This document shows positions 49,454-57,607 of a DNA stretch of 64,000 nt, in pieces (within the stretch, counting starts at the first letter, position 1; each line of letters starts with the position of its first letter). The stretch covers positions 1 through 64,000 of the forward strand of contig DAOTXN010000016.1 in assembly GCA_034435435.1 (NCBI GenBank), written 5' to 3'. The position numbers were made by a program, and so were the translations under genes. The notes under the pieces are model-generated. The model did not search any database and had not been told where the DNA came from. It saw only the letters and a list, made by a program, of their open reading frames with translations. This DNA is from DAOTXN01 sp034435435 (GTDB taxonomy: Bacteria > Chloroflexota > Anaerolineae > S140-20).

Positions 49454-50215
49454 ATGAGAGCCGCCTTGCTGGTCAACCAGATCGTCCCGGACCCCAACGT
49501 CAACCTGAAAGACGTGCTGCGGCTGGCTCACCAGGCCGCCGATGCTGGCGCTGACCTGGCCCTTTTTCCTGAAGCGGCGCTGACCGGCTTGATAAACAAC
49601 GAGGACCCTACCCACGACCTGTGCTTGGGTCAGCCAATCCCCGGCCCGACGGTGGCGGCGCTGGCCCAAGTCGCTCGCGAGCACTGTATCTGGCTGGCCC
49701 TGGGCCTCCTGGAGCGGGCGGACCGTAGCCTTTACGACGCGGCCATCCTGCTCTCGCCTGCTGGTCACGTGGCCCTCCACTACCGTCGCATCCACCCCGG
49801 CTGGCACGACCTCCAGGCCGACCCGTCCATTTACCGCCAGGGGACCGAGTTACCCATCGCCGAGACCCCGCTGGGACGGCTGGCCTTTTTGATCTGCGGC
49901 GACCTGTTCGACGACGATCTGGTCCGCCGCGTCCGCGCCCTGGCTCCCGACTGGCTGCTGTTTCCCTTTGCCCGCGATTTTGACGACGGCACGTGGGACC
50001 AGGCGCGATGGGACGGCGAGGAAGCCCCCGCGTATGCCGAACGGGTGCGGCTGGCCAGCGTCACCACTCTGATGACTAACTATCTCGCTGGCGAGGGCCT
50101 ACCCGACGACCACAGCTTTGGCGGCGCGATGGTCGTGGCGGCCGACGGACAGATAACCCACCGCTTCCCTGTGGGGCAGAGCGGGATGTTATGGGTGGAT
50201 TTGCGGCATGGATAA
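49454..50215 (+). CDS. Nitrilase-superfamily carbon-nitrogen hydrolase
   Basis: A protein of 253 aa of typical length. Catalytic Glu40 (LALFPEAALTG) and Cys148 (AFLICGDLFDDD) are in place, but the catalytic Lys of the Glu-Lys-Cys triad (usually YRKxH) is Arg112 here (HYRRIHP). It would hydrolyse or transfer an amide or acyl group if active. It sits between two membrane glycosyltransferase genes: ATG 2 nt after the previous stop, and its end overlaps the next ATG by 8 nt. That packing suggests a role in the same cell-surface pathway, not otherwise evident. Confidence 0.8.
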   Translation: MRAALLVNQIVPDPNVNLKDVLRLAHQAADAGADLALFPEAALTGLINNEDPTHDLCLGQPIPGPTVAALAQVAREHCIWLALGLLERADRSLYDAAILLSPAGHVALHYRRIHPGWHDLQADPSIYRQGTELPIAETPLGRLAFLICGDLFDDDLVRRVRALAPDWLLFPFARDFDDGTWDQARWDGEEAPAYAERVRLASVTTLMTNYLAGEGLPDDHSFGGAMVVAADGQITHRFPVGQSGMLWVDLRHG

Positions 50216-52229
50216 GCGCTCATCTCTCTGGCTGATGGTGTTGATCCTGCTCGTCGCGGCGGCGCTGCGCCTGGCTGCTTTAGGCCAGGCGCCGCCGGGT
50301 CTGTACCACGACGAAGCCTACAACGGCCTCGACGCGCTCAAGGTGCTGGATGGCGACCTGTCCCTCTATTTCGCCGCCAACAACGGGCGCGAGCCGCTGT
50401 TCATCTATCTGGTCGCTGCTACAGTAGGATTGTTGGGTCGTAGTCCTTTTGCGGTGCGGCTGGCGGCTGTCGCGCCGGGCCTGCTCACCATCGCCGCCAC
50501 TTTTGCCCTGGGCCGGGCGCTTTTCAATCGGCGCGTCGGATTGCTGGGCGCCGCCATCCTCAGCGTGACGGCGTGGCACGTGCACCTCAGCCGCGTTGGA
50601 TTCCGCGCCGTCCTGTTGCCCTTGTTCATTGCCCTCTGTCTGTGGCAGGGGACGCTGGCGATGCGCACCGGTCGCCGCCGCTACTGGCTGGCCGCCGGCG
50701 CCCTCTACGCCCTCAGCTTTTACACCTACATGGCCGCCCGCTTCACCCCTGCTGCCCTATTTCTTTTGGGTGTGTATTCCATATCGCGTGGCCCAAATCA
50801 CGTTTCACGTTTCACGTTTCACGTTTCACGTCTCCGCTGGTCCATCCCGGCCTTCCTGGCCGTCCTCTCCCCTCTGGCCCTGTTCACCCTGCTCCACCCC
50901 AACCTGGTGCTGGCCCGCACGGGGCAAGTGGCTATCTGGGACCCGGCCATCCACGGCGGTGATTTTTTGGGAATGCTGCTCACGCACACGGCGCGCACGC
51001 TGGGTATGTTTTTCGTGCGCGGCGACCGCATCTGGCGGCACAACGTCCCGTGGCGACCGGTGTTCGACCCGTTGCTGAGCTTTTTTTTCCTGCTGGGACT
51101 GATTTGGGCGTTGCGCCGCTGGCGTCACGACGGGGCCGCCGCCCTGCTCGTCTTTTGGACGGCCACGATGAGCCTGCCCACCCTGCTGGCCGAAGACGCG
51201 CCCCACTTTTTGCGCGGCGTGGGCGTGCTGCCTCTGGCGGTCCTCTTCCCAGCTCTGGGCTTGGACTGGGTGGTGCGTGGCCCTGGTCCCCGGAGCGAAG
51301 CGGAAGGGGATGCGTATTCCGTCATCCATCACACGCACCACGCAATACGTACTTTGCCATTCGTCATCTTGTCGGTGAGCCTTTTTAGCACTGCCATCGC
51401 CTATTTCGGCGACTACGCCCACTCCGACATGGCCGGCTATTGGTTCGAAGACGGGGCTGTGGCGCTGGCGGGGCAGGTCAATCGCTTCTTGGGAAGCGGC
51501 TGGGACGGCGAGCGCATGTTGCACGGCCAGCCGGGCGAGCGCATGGTCTACGTCGAGTCGCTGCTGTGGCGCGAGTGGCAGGCCATCCCCTTCCTGGTGG
51601 CCGATTCGTCAGCGGTCCGACTGCTGCCGGACGACCAGGACTGGCTGGCCGTGGGCGACGGCCCGGCCGCGATTTTCGTCTGGCCCTACGGAGACTGGCA
51701 GCGAGTCTGGCCCACGCTCGGCTCACCCATCGAAATTCGCGTGCAAGAGGGCGCGCTGTCCCAGGGCGACCGCGACCCAGAGCCTTATCGCACCTTCCTC
51801 GCCTTCTACGTCACGCCGGTCGAGACCGCGCCCCCGGCCCTGGCCCGCTTTGCAGGCGGCGTCGAATTGGTCGGCGCGACGCTTGGCCCGACGGATGGCG
51901 GCGCGCAGGTCGAACTGCAGTGGCGCGCGACTGCCCCTTTGCCTGACGATTACACCGTGTTTGTGCATTACTTGCGCGACGGTGAGCGGGTCGGACAGCA
52001 CGATGCCCAACCGGCCGGTGCGCATTACCCTACCCGCCGTTGGCAACCCGGCGACCTGGTCCACGACGAGCATGTTATCCCGCTGGACCTGTCACCCGAC
52101 TCTGCCCGCGACGCGCTGCGCATCGGCCTGTACCGCGTCAGCGACGGCCAGGCGCTGGACGTGCTCGACGCCGCCGGCAACCCGGCCGGCGCGTTCACCG
52201 TCCTGCCCATCCGTGAGGTACTGCGGTGA
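50208..52229 (+). CDS. GT39-like membrane glycosyltransferase with C-terminal beta-domain
   Basis: A protein of 673 aa. YHDEAYNGLDALKVL is the GT-C acidic loop; NNGREPLFIYLVAATVGLLGRSPFAVRL and HVHLSRVGFRAVLLPLF match ArnT/GT39-like enzymes. About 10-11 helices lie within residues 1-400. The cytoplasm-side insert HVSRFTFHVSR (about residues 198-208) is encoded by five CACGTTT heptamers. C-terminal soluble part: YTVFVHYLRDGERVGQHDAQ and WQPGDLVHDEHVIPL, the beta-domain shared along the block. The start overlaps the hydrolase gene; the end overlaps the next gene by 4 nt (GTGA). Confidence 0.8.
   Translation: MDKRSSLWLMVLILLVAAALRLAALGQAPPGLYHDEAYNGLDALKVLDGDLSLYFAANNGREPLFIYLVAATVGLLGRSPFAVRLAAVAPGLLTIAATFALGRALFNRRVGLLGAAILSVTAWHVHLSRVGFRAVLLPLFIALCLWQGTLAMRTGRRRYWLAAGALYALSFYTYMAARFTPAALFLLGVYSISRGPNHVSRFTFHVSRLRWSIPAFLAVLSPLALFTLLHPNLVLARTGQVAIWDPAIHGGDFLGMLLTHTARTLGMFFVRGDRIWRHNVPWRPVFDPLLSFFFLLGLIWALRRWRHDGAAALLVFWTATMSLPTLLAEDAPHFLRGVGVLPLAVLFPALGLDWVVRGPGPRSEAEGDAYSVIHHTHHAIRTLPFVILSVSLFSTAIAYFGDYAHSDMAGYWFEDGAVALAGQVNRFLGSGWDGERMLHGQPGERMVYVESLLWREWQAIPFLVADSSAVRLLPDDQDWLAVGDGPAAIFVWPYGDWQRVWPTLGSPIEIRVQEGALSQGDRDPEPYRTFLAFYVTPVETAPPALARFAGGVELVGATLGPTDGGAQVELQWRATAPLPDDYTVFVHYLRDGERVGQHDAQPAGAHYPTRRWQPGDLVHDEHVIPLDLSPDSARDALRIGLYRVSDGQALDVLDAAGNPAGAFTVLPIREVLR
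50799..50832. repeat. Heptanucleotide array in a glycosyltransferase gene
   Basis: CACGTTT repeated about five times, in frame, coding HVSRFTFHVSR. Confidence 0.85.
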
Positions 52230-55200
52230 TTCGGAGATTCGTCACTCGTCATTCGTCATTCGTCTTGTTACTCCTCGTCACGCTATGGGCCGCCGCCGAC
52301 GTGTGGGGTCCGGGCATCGTCAACACACGCGGGGGCGGCGACAGTCCATTCCTGCTACAGCGCACCCACCAGATGGCGGCCAACCTGCGGGCGGGTGTGT
52401 TCCCCGTGCGCTGGATGCCCGACGCGGCCTACGGCCTAGGCTATCCTTTTTTCAATCATTATTCCGCCCTCCCCTTTTACCTGGCAGCCGGTTTCAATGT
52501 GTTGGGGCTAGACATCTTGTCGGCCATCAAATTGACCCAAACCCTGGGTTTTATATTCGCGGCCCTGGCCATGTATGGCTGGGTCTATCATCTCTGGAAA
52601 AATCGACCGGCGGCGTGGCTGGCCGCCGTCGCCTATACCGTCGCCCCTTTTCATCTGGTCAACGTGTACGTGCGCGGCGACTCGCTGTCCGAGTTTTACG
52701 CCTTTATCTGGTATCCGCTCATCCTGTGGGCGTTGGACGAAACCCGCTTTTGGCGCAAAATCGGCTTTTTGGCGCTCTCTTACGCCGGTTTGATCCTGTC
52801 GCACAACATCTCGGCCTTTATCTTTACTCCCTTTGTCATGCTCTATCTGCTCTTCCAGGTGCGACTAAAAGTGCGTCGCACCTTATCCGTCGTGGCCGGA
52901 CTGTTTGTCGGGATGGCCCTCTCGGCCTGGGCCTGGCTCCCGGCGCTGCTGGAACAAGATGTCGTCCAGCCCGAAACCTTGACCCTGGGCTATTTCAATT
53001 ACGCCAATCACTTTCGCGCCGCGAACCTGGTTCAGCCGGGCGTGTTTTTCGACTATTCCATCGCTGTCACACCCGCCGACCCCGGCCCCTTTGCCATGGG
53101 CGGGCCACAGGCGGCGTTGGCAGCGGCCGGACTAACCGCTCTCGTCTGGCTCGCCTTTGAGAACCGACGAAGGACGAATGACGGAAGACGAAAGGTGTCT
53201 CGTGAGACGTTTTTCGTCCTTCGTCCCCCAAAGGGGTCCTTCGCCTTCCTGGCCGCCGGCCTGCTGCTCTCGACCTTCATGATGACCCCACTTTCACGCC
53301 CGCTCTGGGAACACGCGCCGCTGCTGGAGGTGGTTCAGTTTCCGTGGCGCTTTTTATCGGTGCAAGCTCTGTTCACCGCCGCCGTCACCGCGGCCCTGGC
53401 AGCGCGGTTGAACGGTCGCCGGGCTTGGGCCATCGCCGGAGGCATCGGCGCACTGCTGGCCGCGTCAACGCTTTGGCCGCTGCGCCCTGAACGCCTGCTC
53501 ATCGGCCCCGAAGACGTGACCGTCACGCGCTTGCAAGAGTACGAGCTGTTCACCGGCAACATTGGCAGCACCATCCGTTGGGAATGGCTGCCCCGCGAGA
53601 CCAGGCCGCGCCCCTTTACTTCGGACGCCGTGATCGACCCGCATGCGCCGCCGCGCCCCTTTTTGTTGAGTGGGGCGCTGGTCGAGGCGATCCAAACACA
53701 GCGCCGCCCCACCGGCCAAACCTGGCGCGTGACGACCGGCCCAGACGGCGCGACGCTGGCCTTGCCATTGCTCTACTGGCCCGGCTGGCAGGCCCATATC
53801 GACGGCGCCAAGACCTCCGTCTGGGCGGTAGAGAGTGCGGGCTATTTGGCGCTGGCCGCGCCGCCCGGCGAACACGTTATCCATTTGAGCCTCGGTCGCA
53901 CGCCCCTGCGCGCCGCCGCCGAGACCCTTTCCCTGCTGACCCTGTTGGCCCTGCTTGCCGTCGTCGTGTTGCGTGTTTCGTATTCCGTGTTGCACCACAC
54001 GCACCGCGCACCGCGCATCACACCCTACGCCTTACTCCCTACTCCCTACTCCCTACTCCTGCTCTTGCTCTTTCTCGTAATCCGTTCCTCTCCATCCCCC
54101 GACCACTCCGGCAACCTGACCATGGACTTTGTAGACCAGCCCTATCTACACCACAACCCCAGCGGCGCGGACCTGGGCGACGCGCGCTTGTTGCGCTACG
54201 ACCTGTCCGCCGACTCGCTCGCCCCCGGCGAGACACTGACCGTCACCCTTCATTGGGGCCAATCCCAAATCCCCAATCTCAAATCCCAAATCACTCTTCG
54301 CCTGGTCTCCCCTGCCGAACACCTGCCCGACCTGCGCAGCGGTCCCCTGCCTTTGGCCGAAGATAGTGCGCCGCTGGCCGAGACCACGGTCCACCGGCTG
54401 ACCTTGCCCGAGAACACCCCGCGTGGGCTGTATGTATTACAGGTGCAACTAGAAGATGCCGACGACGCGCCGCTCTACCTGCGCCCGGTGCGGGTGGTCA
54501 AAGGCGCGCCCCTGCCGCCCGACGCGCCTGTGCTGGCCCAGGTCGGCCCCGACATCCGATTGCACACGGCCCGGCTAAGTACAAGTGCGTCGCACCTGGA
54601 AATAAGCCTCGAATGGTCCACCGCGCAGCCCATCGCGGCCAACTATCAAGTCTCGGTGCGCTTGCTCGACCCGGCCGGGGAGCTGCGCGCCAGCCTGGAC
54701 ACCCAGCCCGGTTACGGCTTTAGCCCTACCAGCCTGTGGCGGCCCGGCGAGCGCATCGGCGACCGTTACAACCTGCCGCTGCCCGATGATTTATCCCCCG
54801 GCGACGGCTACCGGCTCATGCTCATCTTTTACCGCATGCCCTCCACCGCCGAAGTGGCCCGCGTCACGTTGCCGCCGTTCGCCCTGCCGCTCAGCGAAGC
54901 GCTGATTTTTGAACCGCCGCCGCGCCTGTTCGAACTGCCGCCCCTCACTCATCGGTTAGGCGTCGATTTTGGCGGGCAAATCCAACTCGCCGGGTACGCG
55001 CTGGACAGAGAGGCCGGGGCGTTGTCCCTGACGCTGTGGTGGGTCGCGCAACAGCAACCCCAGGCCGACTATACTGTGTTCGTGCACCTGTTCGACCCGG
55101 CGACAAACGCCATCGCAGTGCAGGACGACGCCATGCCGCGCCGGGGCAACTATCCAACCTCGGCCTGGCTGCCCGGCGAAGTGGTCAGCGACACGATCCA

Positions 55201-55360
55201 ATTGGACCTGCGCGCCGCGCCGCCGGGCAATTATCGGCTGGCCGTCGGTCTCTATGATGCCGCGACCGCGACGCGCCTGCCGGCCACAGCTCCTGACGGC
55301 TCGCCTGTGCCGGATAATCGGCTGGCGCTGCCAGATGTCATCGAGGCGCCAGACAAATGA
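52226..55360 (+). CDS. Large membrane protein (PTPS_related/YfhO-like) with C-terminal beta-domains
   Basis: A protein of 1044 aa from GTG 52226 overlapping the previous stop. The membrane part (residues about 8-600) contains NTRGGGDSPFLLQRTHQMAANL, FPVRWMPDAAYGLGYPFFNHY and RGDSLSEFYAFIWYPLILWAL, as in the PTPS-related/YfhO-like polytopic membrane proteins, probably GT-C type. A soluble part follows with several beta-sandwich units; the last (YTVFVHLFDPATNAIAVQDD, WLPGEVVSDTIQLDL, GNYRLAVGLYDAATATRLP) is the shared domain. In-frame repeats: heptamers at 52237-52264, 54031-54058 and 54259-54293, and palindromes at 52857-52883 and 54584-54597. Presumed sugar transfer at the outer face; substrate unknown. 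Confidence 0.72.
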   Translation: MIRRFVTRHSSFVLLLLVTLWAAADVWGPGIVNTRGGGDSPFLLQRTHQMAANLRAGVFPVRWMPDAAYGLGYPFFNHYSALPFYLAAGFNVLGLDILSAIKLTQTLGFIFAALAMYGWVYHLWKNRPAAWLAAVAYTVAPFHLVNVYVRGDSLSEFYAFIWYPLILWALDETRFWRKIGFLALSYAGLILSHNISAFIFTPFVMLYLLFQVRLKVRRTLSVVAGLFVGMALSAWAWLPALLEQDVVQPETLTLGYFNYANHFRAANLVQPGVFFDYSIAVTPADPGPFAMGGPQAALAAAGLTALVWLAFENRRRTNDGRRKVSRETFFVLRPPKGSFAFLAAGLLLSTFMMTPLSRPLWEHAPLLEVVQFPWRFLSVQALFTAAVTAALAARLNGRRAWAIAGGIGALLAASTLWPLRPERLLIGPEDVTVTRLQEYELFTGNIGSTIRWEWLPRETRPRPFTSDAVIDPHAPPRPFLLSGALVEAIQTQRRPTGQTWRVTTGPDGATLALPLLYWPGWQAHIDGAKTSVWAVESAGYLALAAPPGEHVIHLSLGRTPLRAAAETLSLLTLLALLAVVVLRVSYSVLHHTHRAPRITPYALLPTPYSLLLLLLFLVIRSSPSPDHSGNLTMDFVDQPYLHHNPSGADLGDARLLRYDLSADSLAPGETLTVTLHWGQSQIPNLKSQITLRLVSPAEHLPDLRSGPLPLAEDSAPLAETTVHRLTLPENTPRGLYVLQVQLEDADDAPLYLRPVRVVKGAPLPPDAPVLAQVGPDIRLHTARLSTSASHLEISLEWSTAQPIAANYQVSVRLLDPAGELRASLDTQPGYGFSPTSLWRPGERIGDRYNLPLPDDLSPGDGYRLMLIFYRMPSTAEVARVTLPPFALPLSEALIFEPPPRLFELPPLTHRLGVDFGGQIQLAGYALDREAGALSLTLWWVAQQQPQADYTVFVHLFDPATNAIAVQDDAMPRRGNYPTSAWLPGEVVSDTIQLDLRAAPPGNYRLAVGLYDAATATRLPATAPDGSPVPDNRLALPDVIEAPDK
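52237..52264. repeat. Heptamer array coding a signal-anchor start
   Basis: ATTCGTC-ACTCGTC-ATTCGTC-ATTCGTC, four units, in frame as RFVTRHSSF at the N-terminus of the large membrane protein. Confidence 0.85.
52857..52883. repeat. In-frame palindrome AGGTGCGAC...GTCGCACCT
   Basis: Perfect 9-bp arms around TAAAAGTGC, inside the coding region (VRLKVRRTL). The right half contains AGTGCGTCGCACCT, also found at 54584-54597. Confidence 0.7.
54031..54058. repeat. Heptamer array CTTACTC/CCTACTC
   Basis: CTTACTC followed by three CCTACTC units, in frame, coding LLPTPYSLLL in a hydrophobic segment. Confidence 0.8.
54259..54293. repeat. Heptamer array CCAATCC/CAAATCC
   Basis: Five units (CCAATCC, CAAATCC, CCAATCT, CAAATCC, CAAATCA), in frame, coding SQIPNLKSQI in the soluble part. 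Confidence 0.8.
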
Positions 55361-57606
55361 ACCCCCTGCGCAGCCACGCCGGACTGATCGTCATACTGAC
55401 AGCCTTTCTAGGGCTAGGGACGATCTATTTGCGTGTGACGCCGCTCCTGGAAACGCCCGACGAACCCTCTCATTTTTCGGTGGTCAAGTACATCGCCGAC
55501 ACCAGGCGGCTCCCTCCGCCCAACCCGGCCCCCATCGACGCCGGACCCGCGCCGACCATCCAATCCGGTCCCCCGGTCTACTATGCGCCGCCGCTATACT
55601 ATGTCTTGGGCGCGTTGCTCATCGCCGACATCAACACCGACGGGTTTGCCGAGGCCGTCATCCCCAATCCCAACTGGGCGCGAGGCTGGGCGCCGACGCC
55701 GGGCCGCTCGCCGGAAAACAAAAATATTTATGTCCACACCGCAGAACAGCGCCCGCCTTATGCTGGATGGGCCATAGCCATGCTGCGCCTGCGTTTCTTT
55801 TCATTGTTACTGGGCGCCATCGCCGTCGTCGGAGCTTATGCTCTGGCCCACGAGCTGACCAGTTCGCCAATCTATCAAACGACCGCCACTGCCTTTGTCG
55901 CTTTTAACCCGGCCTTTCTATTCGTCACCACCGGCGTCACCAACGACGCCCTGCTCATTGCTCTGAGCACGTGGACCTTTGTGTTGATGGCGCGAATTGT
56001 CACTCGGCGCTCATCACTCATCACTCGTTACTCGTTACTCCTGGGTTGCATCTTGGGTCTGGCCGCGCTGACCAAGCAAAGCGCGTTGGCCCTCTTGCCG
56101 GTGGCGGGGGTGACTGTAGTGTGGGGCGCCGGCTCGCGGCGGCAAGCGCTCAAAGGGCTACTGCTGCTGCTGGCGCCCGTCGTGCTCGTCGCCGGCTGGT
56201 GGTATTTGCACAACACCCTGGCCTACGCTGACCCGTTAGGTTTTGCTCCCCATCGAGCGCCTACGGAGGACTGGACGCCGCCGCTGTCCTTGCTACTGCG
56301 CCAGTTGGGGCAGGCGCTGCGCGGCTATTGGGGCGCTTTTGGCTGGGGTCTGATTCTCGTCGAGCCGGCAATTTACGTGCTGATTGGCGCTTTTGTCCTG
56401 ACCGGTCTACTGGGTTGGCTGCGGCCATCGAACCTGAACCGCCGACGACCGACCGCAGACCGGCGGACCACACTCGTTCTGGCTTTGGGACTGTTGTCCA
56501 ATGTCGTTGGGTTGGTGCTGTGGTTGTGGCGCACGTCGGCTCGGTATGGGCAGCTGCTCTACCCGACCATTGGACCACTGGCCGTATTGATTGTGCTGGG
56601 TTGGCGGAGGTGGCTGAACGAAAGGACCATCCGGCTCTTTGCCTGGGTCGTCACCGGGACGATGGGGTTATACGCCACTGTCGTACCTTTTCGCTATCTC
56701 CACCCGGCCTATGCCAATCCGGTCGTTCCTCTCTCTGCTTCGTTTGACGCCAAGCCGTTAGATATCCAGTTTGACCACCGCTTTGACTTGCTGGGTTATC
56801 GCATCACCCCTGAAGAAGCCCTGCCCGGCACAGAAGTGCAGCTCACGCTTTACTGGCAGGCGACGACGACATTGAACGAGGACCTGATTCTCTTTGTCCA
56901 GCTTGCCCCCCAAGACCCGGAGCAGAGGGTGGCCGGTCTGGATGACCTCTTGGGCAGCTCGCGCTACCCGACCAGCGTGTGGCAAGCCGATGAAGTGATC
57001 GAGCAGGCCACTTTGCTCCGACTACCCGACGACGCCTATGCACCGGCTCTGTATTGGTTTACTGTGGGATTGTACGCCGAGACCAGCACTGAGCGCCTGC
57101 CCGTGACCGCCGATGGCGTGCCCGCGCCCGAACGAGCCGTGCGATTGGGTCCACTTTGGCTGCTCGATCGAGATACCGAGCCACTCGCCGAATCTGTCTA
57201 CTATCGTCTCGGGTCGGCCATTCGGCTGGTCGGCTACGACGTCCAGACATCCCAGGCCGACACCCTCACCGTCACGCTCGACTGGCGAGCCGTCGCCCCT
57301 CCCCAAGACGAGTGGACCGTCTTTGTCCACCTGCTAGACCCGACCGGCGCCCCGGTTGCCCAACACGACGGCCCGCCGCGCGGGGGCGATTACCCCACCT
57401 GGGCCTGGCGCATGGGCGACCGCATACTCGACGCCCACACACTCGCGCTGCCGCCAGACCTGCCGCCGGGTCTATACCGCCTGCAGGTCGGCCTGTATCA
57501 ACCCGCAGGCGACACGCGCATGCCGGTCTTTGACGCCGACGACGAGCGCCTGCCTGATGACGTCATCCCTCTGTTCGAGATGACGTTGCCGGCCGAGAGT
57601 GACTGA
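55357..57606 (+). CDS. DUF2142-like membrane protein with C-terminal beta-domains
   Basis: A protein of 749 aa. ATG overlaps the previous stop by 4 nt. The N-terminal helix, TPDEPSHFSVVKYIADTRRLPP and QRPPYAGWAIAMLRLRFFSLLLGAIAVVGAY are typical of DUF2142/GT-C-like polytopic proteins (about 10 helices, residues 1-440). Residues about 460-749 form two beta-sandwich units, each with the V-F-V-H-L / W-x-x-G / L-P-P-x-L-P-P-G-x-Y-x-L-x-V-G-L-Y pattern shared along the block. Heptamers at 56010-56037 code RRSSLITRYSLLLG. Probable sugar transfer outside the cytoplasm. Confidence 0.75.
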   Translation: MNPLRSHAGLIVILTAFLGLGTIYLRVTPLLETPDEPSHFSVVKYIADTRRLPPPNPAPIDAGPAPTIQSGPPVYYAPPLYYVLGALLIADINTDGFAEAVIPNPNWARGWAPTPGRSPENKNIYVHTAEQRPPYAGWAIAMLRLRFFSLLLGAIAVVGAYALAHELTSSPIYQTTATAFVAFNPAFLFVTTGVTNDALLIALSTWTFVLMARIVTRRSSLITRYSLLLGCILGLAALTKQSALALLPVAGVTVVWGAGSRRQALKGLLLLLAPVVLVAGWWYLHNTLAYADPLGFAPHRAPTEDWTPPLSLLLRQLGQALRGYWGAFGWGLILVEPAIYVLIGAFVLTGLLGWLRPSNLNRRRPTADRRTTLVLALGLLSNVVGLVLWLWRTSARYGQLLYPTIGPLAVLIVLGWRRWLNERTIRLFAWVVTGTMGLYATVVPFRYLHPAYANPVVPLSASFDAKPLDIQFDHRFDLLGYRITPEEALPGTEVQLTLYWQATTTLNEDLILFVQLAPQDPEQRVAGLDDLLGSSRYPTSVWQADEVIEQATLLRLPDDAYAPALYWFTVGLYAETSTERLPVTADGVPAPERAVRLGPLWLLDRDTEPLAESVYYRLGSAIRLVGYDVQTSQADTLTVTLDWRAVAPPQDEWTVFVHLLDPTGAPVAQHDGPPRGGDYPTWAWRMGDRILDAHTLALPPDLPPGLYRLQVGLYQPAGDTRMPVFDADDERLPDDVIPLFEMTLPAESD
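56010..56037. repeat. Heptamer array CTCATCA/CTCGTTA
   Basis: Two CTCATCA and two CTCGTTA units, in frame, coding SSLITRYSL at a membrane boundary. Confidence 0.8.
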
Positions 57607-57607
57607 T

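Noticed and set aside
50799..50832. CRISPR array in the CACGTTT repeats
   Set aside because: Units are 7 bp without spacers and lie in a coding frame. The 92-bp units at 44051-44326 are direct tandem copies without unique spacers, so also not CRISPR.
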